From contig LUVW01000006.1 of the NCBI GenBank assembly GCA_001661515.1, positions 348,608 to 412,607 of the forward strand: 64,000 bases of DNA, read 5' to 3'. Positions 50,287 to 61,843 of this stretch are shown here, piece after piece. A program made the position numbers and the translations under genes. The DNA comes from Capniomyces stellatus. Its lineage: Eukaryota > Kickxellomycota > Harpellomycetes > Harpellales > Legeriomycetaceae. Below the pieces are notes generated by a model. It made no database searches. It saw only the letters and a program-made list of their open reading frames with translations, and was not told where the DNA came from. Positions within the stretch are counted from its first letter, which is position 1, and each line of letters starts with the position of its first letter.

Positions 50287-52504
50287 AGTTTTAATTTTCT
50301 AATTCCACTTCTTTTGTTTTTTTTATGACTCCTCTCCACCCATTTCTTTGCTTTAAAATAAAACAGTAATATCTCAACATAACCCCGTTAACCACTGAAA
50401 AGCTTGATTCAATTATTTGTTGGTTGATAATGGGTTAAACCTAAAGTCAATGCTTTGGCGGATAAGTGTCACGTGTACGTGTGTTTCGTGGGTATGGTGA
50501 GGAATGGGGAGGGGGTGGGGGAGGAGACCACGTAGACATTTGGTTCAATTAATAAAATTACATCACACCCGGGTCAAATTGGTTGAGCTGTTTTGGAATT
50601 GAAAACGCTGATGATCGATTTATAAGCTTGGAATGGGTCATTTATCAAAAGAAATGTTGGAAAGTTAGATTAGAGGTTTATTCATCAGGGTTTTGATAAA
50701 AAAAAAGAGAAAAAAAAAGAAAAACTTAGGGATGGGTTTAGTCATTAATCACCAGGCAAAAGCGAGTAAAGTGAGGTAATTAACGACATTGACTTTGTCT
50801 ATTTCAAAATAGGTAGGAAAATAAACAAATAGTGTGCTCTAAAATGTTGAGCAAAATAAAGCAGTTAAAGCAGTCTCTTATTTACATTTAGACTATTGGA
50901 CTGTATTAATAATGACGAGAAATGCAATAGAAAAAAAGAAAAAAAAGAAAAAAGAAAAAAAAGAAAAAAGAAAAAAAAAAAATTAGCAAAGAAAATAAAT
51001 AAATAAAAAACAAACAAGCCTAGAGCATTGGTTGGGTGATTGTTCGTGATTATTTTAATTCGTGTAAACATACACATTTAGTAATAGTTGACAAATATAC
51101 CTTGAAAATGCAATTACAAAGAAAGCGAATTATGCCTGAAAACCCATTGCTAGAGAAACTAAGGCAACTTTGCTTTAAACAGCATTCATTTAGTTGTTAC
51201 CCATTTGCTGATGATTTTACTAATTTATTATTTAATTTATCTATTTCCAGCTTGCATAAGTCAAAAGGAAAAGCAATTAATTAGATTAAATCAAAATAAT
51301 AAAACGATATAAACATAAATAAAAACAAAAACAGAAAAATAAAAAGGCAAAACTTTGGTGATTTTTTGAATGCGAACGTGGGGGGGGGGGAAGGGAATAA
51401 ACAAATATAGCGAAAAAAAGAGGGAAAAAAGAAAAAGCGAGTTTGACATTTTTAATGGCTCGTTAAATATATTTAGCATTCAAATAAAGAAAAAAAAGAT
51501 TTTTTTTCTTTTCCAGCGTACAATGGCGTTTTATTAAACGGGTAAAAGGAGCATTTTATTCCAAACATTACTTAATTTCTAGTTACAAGTAAAATAAACT
51601 AGTGAATTTAAAGGGAAATTGAAAAAAAAACGAGTAAAGTAAAATAAAGTGATAGAAATCCTAAACAATAAAGTTCATTCAAACAAAATCCGTTAAACAA
51701 ATTATAATCGGCAATTATGAGTTTTGAGTTCTTTTTGATATTTAGTCTATAACATTTCAAAGAGAAGTTTGAATAGAGATATAAAATTAAAACGTTGCTA
51801 AAAGCGGGCTAAAAAAAATTGAGATAGATATTTGTATACACACGAGAACTGTACTGGTGTCAAGTTCGATATCGTAAACACTCTTGTTTTGTGTCTTTTT
51901 TTACATTGTAGCTTTTGCAATAAAGCAAACTTGCGAATTCAAAGAAATTCACACGAGAGATTTAATTACACAGGGTAACCCGATTGTGTAGAGGCCATAT
52001 AATAAAAAGGGGGAAACGTTGTTCTGAAATATACACACGCGTAGTTTGAGTAAAGAGAGAGAACACGGGCAAATACTCCAAAGTATAGCATAGCTGCAGA
52101 AGAAACAAAAGAGACAGAAGCGACAAAAGTGACAGTGTGTGTGAAGGAGCAATTATACGAGTTTCGAATATATAGGAAAGAGATAGAGTAAAAAGAAAAT
52201 AGAAACAATTAATGAAAACAAAAATAGAGGGGCAACTTTTAAAGTGATTGAAAAAGAAAGCGGTTAAAGTAATAAAGAATTGAAAGTAGGACTTTAAAAA
52301 GCACAAGGTTTGCACTTGACGTACAAATCCAAACAGAAGTAATAATTTGATGAGCCAAGAGGGAGAAAGAAGGAAATAAAAAGGACAAGAGCAAGAGCAA
52401 AAAACTTGCGTTATACTGATTCAGCAAGCCAATCAAAGTCGGCTGAGTTAAATCAAAGAAAAGGAACAAATATCAAAGAGCAAGTATATAGTACAGAGCA
52501 AACA
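50287..52504. other. Intergenic, 2.2 kb, purine-rich 5' flank of forkhead gene
   Basis: Contains G-rich (50496-50526, 51376-51397) and long A/G-only tracts (for example 50932-50985). The last ~450 bp is the probable leader of the forkhead gene, with a nine-codon upstream ORF at 52350-52379. The sequence from 52406 is open in frame with the forkhead gene but has no ATG before 52505. No other gene. Confidence 0.55.
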
Positions 52505-54823
52505 ATGGACGACGAGAATGCGGCACTATTGTTGTCGGAAAAAATGGCAAAGAGGGGAGGGGAGTATGTGTCAAGCGATTTAGGGTTGGTGAGCCCAACG
52601 CTGGTGAGGGTTGGGGGTTCAAGGATAAATAAAGAGACGATGGAAGTAGGGTATGATAGTTATAGCGAGGATCGAGTTGCAGGAAACGATAAGGGGATAA
52701 GGACACCAGAGGCAGAGTACTCGAAAAGGATGGATATAAAAGATAGCAGCAGCAGCATGAACGACGAGAGGTATATACGAAGTCTGAAGGACAAGGTGCG
52801 GGAGGAGAACCGAGAGTTTAAGAAGGATTACCTGGAGTATAAGGAGGAGTGCGAGGAGAGAGCAAAGGGAGATCTTGTAAGTAGAGTAGAGTTGGGAATG
52901 GGAATGGGGATGGGAATGGGGGCGAAATATGAGAGTCCGAAAAGAAGAAGTCAGTATAGAAATGTGCAGGAAAATTACGAAGGGTATGGCGACGGAAGCA
53001 GGAGCAGGAGTGGGAACGAGTACGAGTATGTGGACAGGAGCATAGAAGGGAGATATATGGAGGGAGGAGTGAGTGAGGAGTATCCACAGAGCCAGGATGG
53101 AATGTATAACGAAGGAGGTAATAGTAGGGGCGGAATGGACGAGGAAGACCATGTGCAAGCGTATGCAAAATTAGAGGGGCCGAATTTCTGCTACTATATA
53201 AGGACATTGTCGGTGGTGCTGGGGAGGCGAACAGGGTCGATGGACGGAGTAGATATAGACTTGGGGAACAGCAAGGCGATATCAAGGAGGCACGGAAGGA
53301 TATTCTACAACTTTATGCACCAGAGCTTTGAGTTGCAAGTGTTTGGAAAGAACGGAAGTTTTGTGAACGAACAATATATAAAAAAGGGAATGTCGGTGCA
53401 GCTGAAGCATCGATCAATGATAATGATGGGCGAAAGAGTGTTTACTTTTTTGTTGCCAAAGATTTCAGTAGACAGCCGAGAGGATATTATGGAGTCAAGA
53501 GGAGGAGTGGATATGGATATGGATATGGGAATAGGAATGGGAATGGGAATGGGAATGGATATGGGAATGGGAATGGGGATGGGACATTTGCAAATGGGAA
53601 TGGAACCACGTTTGTTTTACAACTCGACAACAATAACGCCAAAACGGCTGATTCTTGGAAAATCGAAACCGGGATTAGCATCGTCGGGGTTGCCAATGTC
53701 AGAATACGGGGGAAGAATGCAGAGCTCTAGCCGAGAAAGAACTACAGTTAGCAGAAACGTGTTTAGCAGCGGACTCAAAAACAAAAACAGCGACCAAACC
53801 AAAAGCACCAATAGAAACAAAAAGGCAAGAAAAGGCAGTAAGAATAACCGTGCAAATGGCGGAGATGGAAATAATGAAGACCAAGATGGCAGTGATGATG
53901 ATGATGAAGGGGTAACAAGGGCGTATGCGGAGGATGGAATGTCCAGTAATAATGCTTCTGGGCCGTTGGACAGTGAAATGCTATTGAGTTCTTCAACGCC
54001 AATAAGCAGACAGGATGCAGGAATGATAGTCCCAAGAATCCAAAGCAGACAAACAAAGAACCAAACTGTACCAGTACCATTGCCATTACCATTGACTCTG
54101 GCAAGTAGTAGCAAAGACATGGCTAGCCAAATACTGAAAACACCTACAAACAACCAACAACACATGGGGATGGGGGTAGGGATGGGGATGGACGTGGGGA
54201 TGGGGATGGGGATGGGAATGAGAATGAATTCAAATGAAGAAATGGTTCGAATAAGACCATCAACAGAAAAGGGCAACAAACTAATTGGCGAGAGTAGTGG
54301 TGAGAAGCCAACATATTCGTACGCATCGTTGATAGCTCAAGCGATAAATTCAACAGAAAAGGAGAAAATGACGTTGAACGGAATATACACGTTTATAATG
54401 CGCAACTACCCATACTACCGCGATATCCAGAACGGATGGCAAAACTCAATCAGGCACAACCTGTCACTCAACAAGGCGTTTGTAAAGGTGCAGCGAGAAA
54501 ACAACGAGCCTGGGAAAGGCGCCTATTGGAAAATTGAAGACAAGTACAAGTCTCACTTTACAAACGGCGTTTATAAGCGTATGAGAAGATCTGTAAAGAA
54601 GCCTGATAACTCGACTACAACCACTAATCCAAACCTAAATTCCAATGAAAACGAAAACGAAAGTGAAGACGAAAATGATAATGAAAACGAAGAGGAGGAG
54701 GATGAAGGTGGAGTGGAAGTAGAGGTTGAAGAAGAAGATGATAATGACAAAGAGAGTTCTGGTGCTGCTGGACATACCGTTGCTACTCGAAATAGGAAAA
54801 AGAGGGATCCTAATAATCTCTAG
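52505..54823 (+). CDS. FHA-forkhead transcription factor (Fkh1/Fkh2/FOXK-like)
   Basis: Intronless, 772 residues from the first in-frame ATG (upstream in-frame sequence lacks an ATG). An FHA phosphothreonine-binding domain lies near 216-318: [28 protein letters not shown]. The forkhead DNA-binding domain is near 600-697: [46 protein letters not shown] and GAYWKIED. This order defines Fkh1/Fkh2 and FOXK factors, which control G2/M genes such as mitotic cyclins together with CDK. Three Met-Gly repeat blocks (about 130-139, 335-366 and 554-574) come from ATGGGA/ATGGGG hexamers and are atypical. The tail is Asp/Glu-rich ([15 protein letters not shown]). Which yeast paralogue it matches cannot be decided. 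It converges with VPS45. Confidence 0.95.
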   Translation: MDDENAALLLSEKMAKRGGEYVSSDLGLVSPTLVRVGGSRINKETMEVGYDSYSEDRVAGNDKGIRTPEAEYSKRMDIKDSSSSMNDERYIRSLKDKVREENREFKKDYLEYKEECEERAKGDLVSRVELGMGMGMGMGAKYESPKRRSQYRNVQENYEGYGDGSRSRSGNEYEYVDRSIEGRYMEGGVSEEYPQSQDGMYNEGGNSRGGMDEEDHVQAYAKLEGPNFCYYIRTLSVVLGRRTGSMDGVDIDLGNSKAISRRHGRIFYNFMHQSFELQVFGKNGSFVNEQYIKKGMSVQLKHRSMIMMGERVFTFLLPKISVDSREDIMESRGGVDMDMDMGIGMGMGMGMDMGMGMGMGHLQMGMEPRLFYNSTTITPKRLILGKSKPGLASSGLPMSEYGGRMQSSSRERTTVSRNVFSSGLKNKNSDQTKSTNRNKKARKGSKNNRANGGDGNNEDQDGSDDDDEGVTRAYAEDGMSSNNASGPLDSEMLLSSSTPISRQDAGMIVPRIQSRQTKNQTVPVPLPLPLTLASSSKDMASQILKTPTNNQQHMGMGVGMGMDVGMGMGMGMRMNSNEEMVRIRPSTEKGNKLIGESSGEKPTYSYASLIAQAINSTEKEKMTLNGIYTFIMRNYPYYRDIQNGWQNSIRHNLSLNKAFVKVQRENNEPGKGAYWKIEDKYKSHFTNGVYKRMRRSVKKPDNSTTTTNPNLNSNENENESEDENDNENEEEEDEGGVEVEVEEEDDNDKESSGAAGHTVATRNRKKRDPNNL
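53509..53604. repeat. In-frame (ATGGGA/ATGGAT)n hexanucleotide repeat
   Basis: The largest of three G/A/T hexamer blocks in the forkhead gene (others near 52893-52920 and 54164-54226). It encodes alternating Met-Gly and Met-Asp. The unit is always six bases, so expansion or contraction keeps the frame. Confidence 0.9.
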
Positions 54824-55133
54824 AGCCTTCTCGCTTTTTTCTCTCATTATTTCAATCAACTGATTCATTGGCTTTTACTTGTTTATTCATTTTTTTTTTT
54901 GGTTTATGGTTATACCGTCTTGTTGTCATTCTTTTGTACCTGTTTATTAGTTTTCATTACTACTATATTAGTATATTTACCAAACCTTTTAGCTTTTTTT
55001 CTTTCTTTCTTTCTTTTCTTTCTTTCATTATATTATTATTATTATTATTATTATTTGTATAGTATAAATAAACAAAATAAATAAATAAATATTTTAATCT
55101 ACTATTCCATTTCTTTTGTTTTGTTTTTTTTTT
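54824..55133. other. Convergent intergenic, forkhead / VPS45
   Basis: 310 bp, strongly T-rich. It contains a (TTTC)n run near 54998-55027 and an (ATT)n run at 55028-55056. 3' flank of both genes; no gene. Confidence 0.7.
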
Positions 55134-57649
55134 TTATGGGAAAAATGTGTTTGACAAATCACTCAAAAACATCTTGCTGTTAAGAACCGACGTGCCACCA
55201 ATAATAAACTGCACGTGTGCATCACCCAGACTCTGGTTGAGTTTGGCGATATCCGCTTCCTCAGCATACGTCACACCACCAATAAAAAACACAATCACGG
55301 TTTGCTTACTCAGCGGGTAACTCCCCCCACTCCCCCCACCCCCGCTGCCTCCACCACCACTTTTCGCGCCTCCTCCGCCAGGAACAGCCCTGGACTTTCC
55401 TGATGCCTGCAGTGAATTGTTGGTGCTGCTTTCATTGGTCTTTCTTTGTGCCAAGGACTGGTCTTTGAAAATCGGCAGCATCGTGTCTATTCGGTTGCTT
55501 TGCTTGTACCTAACCAGCCGAGTCATCAGGTCCACATAGTTTGATGTATGCTGCGTGTACACATTCTCAACCCCCTTCAGCCCACGAAACACACTTTTGC
55601 CCCGCGAAAACATATTCTCGTTGCCAAACAAATCCCCTTGCCTGTACTTGGCCCCGCCATACTCCAACAACACATCAATCATCGCCACGCTGTCCGCATG
55701 CACATTCGACTTGAACAACATCTCCCGCACCTCCCCAATCATATTGCTCTGGTTCTTTTCGTACCTCAACACGTATATCAACGAACAGCACAGCTTCTCC
55801 TCCTCCCTTACCTTTGGGTCGCCTATCAGCACCTTCAGGTTCTTCAGATCTGACGCCATTTGCTCATTGCACGCTAAACTCTGCTCCAACTCTGACACAC
55901 TCAACAGGTTCCTAATCCCCACCAGCCGACTCAGCTCCCCAACCAACGTCACGTGTTTCGTCACATTTCCCGATAACTTTCTAAACTCCGGATAATTCTC
56001 CACAAACTGCTTCATCTCCGTTATCGACTCGATTTTCGTCGTACTCTGTGTTTTTGCTTGGTACGTTGACACGTAATCCTTTATCGATCCCCCCAAGTCC
56101 CCAAAGTTGTAGTGCATCGTCTTTTTGAAAAACGCATCTTGGTCCTGCGACAATACTATTTCCTTTTATCCATATATTTATCCCCACCCACACACACCCA
56201 TTTACCCCATTTAGTCCCTGATAAAACCAAAACTCATTTTCCAGTTATATTCATCCATAATTGTACATATCCATAATTGTGCATACCCATAATTGTACAT
56301 ATTATCCATTGCTCTACTTACTTTATATTCTGGACGTATTCCTGGAGCACTTGACAAGTCCACTCTTCCATTGTTTATCCCAAAGATATCATGGATCATC
56401 GCCATGTATGTCCATTGCTTAAGCAACGGCGTCAACGGGTCATTTTTCCGATCCAGTATCACCAATATCGGCGACTTTGCACTCTCCTTATACGCAAACA
56501 GTCCACTCTCAAACTCTATTTGATACTACCCAATCACCAATCACCAATCCAGCTCACACAATCAGTCATATTCTCTTTTACCCAATCAAAACCAACTCAA
56601 ACCACACTTCAAATAAATTATCAGTCCAGTAAGCCAATTTATTACTTACAGATATCTCGCTTGCTAGTCGATGTGCCATCTTGCTATTTCCTTCGTATCT
56701 AATCATTTCTGGTTTAGTCCGGAGCGACAACAGTACCGATAATATTCCCTGAACCGATCTATTCAACGCTGCTGCGTTCCACACATCCCTTCTCTCATAC
56801 AGCGGATATAAACTCGTTCCCATCCCCAAACTAAACATATTCGGCAGTATCGCCAAATAATCCGCATAGAATTCCTACCAATTTATATTGCACATTACCA
56901 CAGTACCACACTTTAACCACCGCTTTACTCTTTTTCTTTTTCTTCTTTTACTTTTTCTTTTCTTTCTTTTTTTTACTTTTTTTTTTCTATTCAAAGTTGT
57001 TATTTTTATCTATTATTTCCACAAGCTATATCATACGCCGTCAATGTTCATACCTGTACGTCTCTAACCACCTCAAACTCATCATGTTCGGCTAATGTCT
57101 CTATTACGCTTTTTTTTATCGTGTTTGAAAAGTCTAGAAAGTAAAGGCATATAGATAACGTCAGTACTCTCACAACCATTGGCTTCAACACATTCTCTTC
57201 CATTTGCATCAATATCGTTTAAGCTTAAATGGCACTTGCATAAATAGTAATCTCCATATTTCGGTTCCATTAGCTCCTGAACTAGATTAGTAATCGAGTT
57301 TTCTGTTGGACGCACAAACACTATACATTTCATGTGCTTCATATTATCCCGCGATTTGTTTTCTAGCTTGTCCACCAAGTATGTTTCTTTGGATAGCAGG
57401 TATGATTGTGTCGAAACTACTGACAATATCGACGTCTAATTCCACAATAAATAAAACAAAACAAAACAAAACAAACAAGGTTTTAATTATCGCCTCTTCT
57501 GTTTACTTGGCTACCTTACTACATTGAATTTCCCCTTTGGTATTCTTGCAGCAACTTACCGTTTCTTCATCCAGTAGCAGCACTTTCATCCCTTTTACCT
57601 CGCTCACTATCCTCTCCAAATAATGCTGGATCGCCCCCACCAAATCCAT
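55134..57649 (-). CDS. VPS45: Sec1/Munc18-family protein Vps45
   Basis: Cytosolic SM protein that binds Tlg2/Pep12-type syntaxins for Golgi-to-endosome SNARE fusion. Six exons: 57649-57560, 57435-57240, 57133-57054, 56874-56650, 56525-56322 and 56162-55134, giving 607 residues. The Vps45 start MDLVGAIQHYLERIVSEVKG is followed by MKVLLLDEETTSILSVVSTQ, EPKYGDYYLYFSNTIKKSVI, FEVVRDVQEFYADYLAILPN, MFSLGMG, ILVILDRKNDPLTPLLKQWT, NFGDLGGSIKDYV and TVIVFFIGGVTYAEE. Intron 2 starts GC (gcaagt), the only way to keep the YYLYFSN frame. Intron 5 ends AAG. A Gly/Ser-rich insertion at about 524-545 precedes the last conserved block. Sly1 and Vps33 are less likely, given the conserved Vps45 N-terminus. Rab5 in this window acts at the same membranes. 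Confidence 0.94.
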
Positions 57650-58453
57650 CTTTTTGACTTCCTGCCCTTTACTGCTCATTTACTGTCCTGTCCTGTCTTG
57701 TCTTGTACTCGTTTCTTTTGCTGTTGCCGACTTTTTTTTATACGAATAGCTACCAATTTAATCTGCTTGTTATTTTATTTTATTTTGGTTTCTATCTCGC
57801 TCGAGTCTTTATCGTACTGTATAACCGTTTACGCTCTTGGTTTTATTTAAGGGAAAATGTAGTTGATTTCAAAGTGGCTTGATTCAGACTATTCAAGAAT
57901 TCACAAAATTGAGTTTTTTTATATTTTAACAGTAAACAAGCATAGTCAGAAAACCGGTAAATAAAACAAATCCAAGTTACAGTTTTGTTCAGATTAATTT
58001 CATACTTTTTCAGTTTCAGTTTCACTTTTTGGTTTAAACTCATCCTGGACTTTGGGTTTGTTTCTGTTTTACTTGACAGCCAAATTGTGCTCAGCTTGTG
58101 TGGTGTTTCTTTAATTCCCAAGCAGGCGAATCAATCATTATAGTTACTCCACAGCACTAACCAATTACATGCTTTTAAGCATCTACTTAAAATTTTCAAT
58201 CAGGTTTTTTTTTTCCTCAGCTGCAAGCGAGTTTAATTCGATAATTAAGCTTTTAAAACTACAATATCTATTTTTTTTTTGTTCATTCACTTTAAAGCCA
58301 AGTTGAGTTCTTTTTTTTTCTCTCTTTCTTTTTACAAGCCAGATTTGAAATTACTTTACAAAATAAAAATAATTTCTTATATCCCTAACTCTTTCCACTC
58401 AGCCCTTTTAGTATTTCTAGACTTTAAATCCATCAATTGACAGCAAAAGAAAA
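57650..58453. other. Divergent intergenic, VPS45 / NOPCHAP1-like
   Basis: 804 bp shared 5' region. T-rich tracts lie at 58206-58216, 58271-58280 and 58312-58334 just before the plus-strand gene. No other gene. Confidence 0.6.
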
Positions 58454-59271
58454 ATGAGCAACAACAAAGACACGGATTCAAACAAGGATTTGTTTAACAT
58501 TGATATAAACGGTTCAAGTATAGGTATGTCCCTTTATTTTTTAAAGAAACCAAAACGTTGGGGTTTGACCGGTTTGATTTGTATATATAAACGCTGTTAT
58601 GTGCCTATTCCAGTTCATATATCTTATTATATTTATTTTGTTTCAATAGAGGATCGATTCAATATAGTCTCAAATGGCAAAAAAAGCAATAGCAGCCCCA
58701 TGAACATTCTCAAAGAAAAGAAGGAAGGGTTCACACATACGATCGAGCCGCCATCTGACCGTAAGCACTAGACTACTTTTAAAATATTCGCATGTGTGTG
58801 GTTTTGTTTTTTGTATTTTGCTATACTTTACTTTGCTTTGCTTTGGCAGAGTTGTTGGCGGTGGCCTAAATTAAAAATTTACTTGATTGTCTTGATGAAA
58901 TAGTGTTGAGTCGATTGGATTCATTTTTGCCATTGATGTTGCAAGCAAACAACAAACTACACGAAGAAATAAAAGAGAACCCAGAGAGCGTGATTTTGGA
59001 AAATGTGGAAAATGATCGACAATGCATCGAAATGGAGCTTGGTTTGGGCGTGTTTGATGTCAATGGAGAGGTCCGAGACAAAACTTCTGCGGGACAAGAC
59101 ATTTCTATAAACCATCCAGTACCAGTCAACTCAGATATTGAAACGGATAATGATGATTCTAAGGTCGAAGCTCTGTTCAGGAACAACACAGGTATTGAAG
59201 ATCTAATCAAAAAGGGTCTTGCAGATAAAAGCGACCCAAAAAAGAAGGTCAAGATAGAGGTTTTGGAGTGA
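58454..59271 (+). CDS. NOPCHAP1-like protein (DUF4598, box C/D snoRNP assembly factor family)
   Basis: Three exons, 58454-58523, 58650-58760 and 58904-59271, give 182 residues. The N-terminal half is polar and disordered. The conserved block starts at residue 61: LLSRLDSFLPLMLQANNKL, then ESVILENV and QCIEMELGLGVFD. This matches the short domain of human C12orf45/NOPCHAP1 (LDRL..FLPQMAQANE, then IENV..IxM). In human cells that protein links NOP58 to the R2TP/RUVBL1-2 chaperone during snoRNP assembly; a fungal role is inferred. The C-terminus is acidic, then basic (KKGLADKSDPKKKVKIEVLE), suiting a nuclear protein. Both introns are GT..TAG. I rely on one motif block, so the family call is good but not certain. 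Confidence 0.78.
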
Positions 59272-59751
59272 TGTTAGTACTAATAGCTAGATTCTCGTTT
59301 GTTTTTATTTTTCATTTTCACTTTAAAATCGTTGTAACATAGTTATTATCACATCTCATTTAATCAAGTATGAAAAATAGTGTTTATTGTTTTTTTTTAT
59401 ATATAGTCAATGCTATAAACAACCTGACTTGAAACGGTCGTTATTATTAAACTTTTAGCGAGTATTGGCGTTGAAGCAACTTAATCAAATCAGTCTAAAT
59501 TACAAAAGTGCTAAAAGCAAGCAGTAACTTGAAAACAGAAAAATGAAATAGAGATGTAATTGGAGTCAACAAGTGATAGTAAAAGAAGGTGAAAAAAAGG
59601 CGTGATGGCGAGGCAATGGCACAGAGAGTATATACGACTATATCTCTCTATTAGACAATATATAATGTGCTAATTTGGTTGGTGTAAACTGAGACTCGTT
59701 AAAAGGCACAAAGTCAAGTGTTAAAACCACGATGGCCAATGTTTTGTAGCT
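59272..59751. other. Convergent intergenic, NOPCHAP1-like / ATG12
   Basis: 480 bp of AT-rich sequence between two stop codons. No ORF or RNA gene recognised. Confidence 0.6.
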
Positions 59752-60577
59752 TTAGCCCCAAGCAGCTGTTGTGGCGTAGTTTATGATCAGTTGATTCTCA
59801 ACAGAAAAGCACTATTGCGGATATAGAGTGAATTGATTTGGTTAGAATGGACAGACGGAGGAGGATAATGGGGAGATAAAATAAAGCGAATAGGTGTCGG
59901 TTTTGTAACGTTAAACCGTATATTAACTTACCTTGGCAAGGTTTTCAATCATCTCGTCGGGAGCTGGTGCAAAAGAGCTGTTGACATAGAGGAACTACAA
60001 GTACACACACACCCACAAACAATGTTTAGTGATGGATATGCGGATTTAGGCCGGACAAGTAGAACACAAACGCAAGATTAAAGGCACTACAGATCAAAAA
60101 CAGTAGTAGCCCAGCAAAAAGTGACGTTTTATTGCACTCTTCACGATTTAAACCTCAGAAATGTATATATATATATTTAATTTACCAAAGGATCACTTGG
60201 TTTATATGCCAGTTCTTTTCGCAAAAAGAGTATTAGTGCCTGAAACTTTTGCAAAGAAGAGATTTTGAATACACTTCGCTTTAAAACCGGCGCATTCCCA
60301 GTGGACCTGAACCGCACGACAACTAGTTGTATGGTTGTTATATTTGATATTAATATTGACACCAAATGTTTACTCAAAAAGTGCTAGGTTATTTTTTATT
60401 GCATTCAACGCAAATACACATGTAGTGGCACCGCTTGATAATCATGTCAAGTATCTTATGGTTTGATGGAGAAAAAAATAATAAATAATAACCAAGTGTA
60501 TATTCGGATTGTAATCGCTTGCCTTTTTCTCCAACTGCAGAAGACAGATTGGGATTGAAATCCTTATTAACCGACAT
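59752..60577 (-). CDS. ATG12: Ubiquitin-like autophagy protein Atg12
   Basis: Conjugated through its C-terminal Gly to Atg5 to form the E3-like complex that lipidates Atg8. Modelled exons 60577-60523, 60322-60186, 59994-59932 and 59811-59752 give 104 residues. The ubiquitin-like fold shows as VVVRFRSTGNAPVLKRSVFK, ISSLQKFQALILFLRKEL, PSDPLFLYVNSSFAPAPDE and CFSVENQLIINYATTAAWG; the terminal AWG is the family's ending. It is shorter than most Atg12 because the N-terminal tail is only about 18 residues. Exon 1 is the weak point. The best match to a 5' splice site is a GC donor (AAAAG|GCAAGC at 60523/60522). A weaker GT donor a few codons later (CTTG|GTTATT) also keeps phase and would add about ten residues. 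Exons 2-4 are secure. Confidence 0.9.
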
Positions 60578-61843
60578 TATGTCTTGGCCTTAATCGAGTT
60601 GTGCTTATCGTCTTGTTTTATTTGTTTTATTGTTGGTGTTGCTGATTTACTTTTGAAAATAAGCGGAGGGCTCAAAGTATCAATTAGTTGAGGAAATAAG
60701 AAAATAGAATAAATGAATAGAAACAATAATTGAATAAAGGTAACCCGAATATTGAATAAAGGTGATAATACTAAATTATAACTGTTTTCCCTTTGTTTTT
60801 TGTTTGGGTAGTTAAATACCAAAATAAACATCGTTTTTTTTAAAAAAAAACCTTAATTTTGTCACTATTTGTTGATGGGTTTCCCATATTCTTTTGTAAT
60901 CGGCTTTTGTTTTGTTTTTGTTTTTGTGTGCTTTATTTTATTGATATTTTTGTGTGCTTGTTAGTGCCGCATCAAGAAACTTCAATAGCTGAATACCAAG
61001 TGTATAAGTTTGAAGTGTCATGCCACTGCCACAACAAGTATGTTCAGTGACGATATGTACTGTATTTGTTGTTAACCACGCCAGCATAACTTGACAAGAT
61101 GTGGCTAGTAGCTGTGTAGTGATTGAGGCGTGAAGTGTTTACTTTCAGTTTTTCGGAAGATGGCTTTCAGTGGTTATGTTCTTTAACACACCTAGCGTTC
61201 TTGGTCAGCAAAACTCGTAGGATTACTGTGTCTTTTTACGATTTTCTATTGAGCCGGACTTGCTCTAGTGGTGGTTTAGGTATCTATAAATACTGTTGTT
61301 CTTCTTAGTTTAGTTATATCAATGATTGTGCTAATAAAAACACTTGAAAATGTGGTGGTGTACAAAATACATCAACTTCAAAAAATAACATATATATATC
61401 CAGAATATGCTACTTTGTTGTTGATTGGTCTGGAGTCAAGCTTCCAAAATGTACGAAGAATTCAGGCTTAAAATACGCCCAGTGAATTACTAGTGTTTCG
61501 GTATTTTCTAATTGTACTTTTATCGTGTAAAAAAAAAAAGTTCAAAATCGAATTGCGTCAGCCATTTAGATGGAAATAAAAGTCAATGGAAAAATAAATA
61601 AACAAGTAAACCAAAGCAGTAGTTTGTTTAATTTACAGCAGTATTCATTATTGTTATTTTCTAAAAAAATAAACTAAAGTAAATAGTTGGATTATTTGGG
61701 ATTTAAAGAGAGGTTTGGATTAGCTTGCTAGATTACAGCGAATACAAATACAAAAAAAGGCCATTTTAAAACAGGAAGAGAAATTGATTTTAAAACTCAT
61801 CTGTTTTCTTTTTGAATAACAATCTAAAATCAGCAGTGTAAAA
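60578..61843. other. Divergent intergenic, ATG12 / RPT3
   Basis: 1.3 kb, AT-rich, with T runs at 60834-60850 and TTTTG repeats near 60907-60925. Short ORFs show no family features. I do not see a clear proteasome-associated control element (GGTGGCAAA). Confidence 0.55.

Noticed and set aside
52406..52504. In-frame extension before the forkhead ATG
   Set aside because: Open in frame, but begins at TTG and has no ATG. I took 52505 as the start.
53617..54279. 220-codon minus-strand ORF with Pro/Ile repeats
   Set aside because: It is the antisense reading of the forkhead gene's Met-Gly repeats and disordered linkers.
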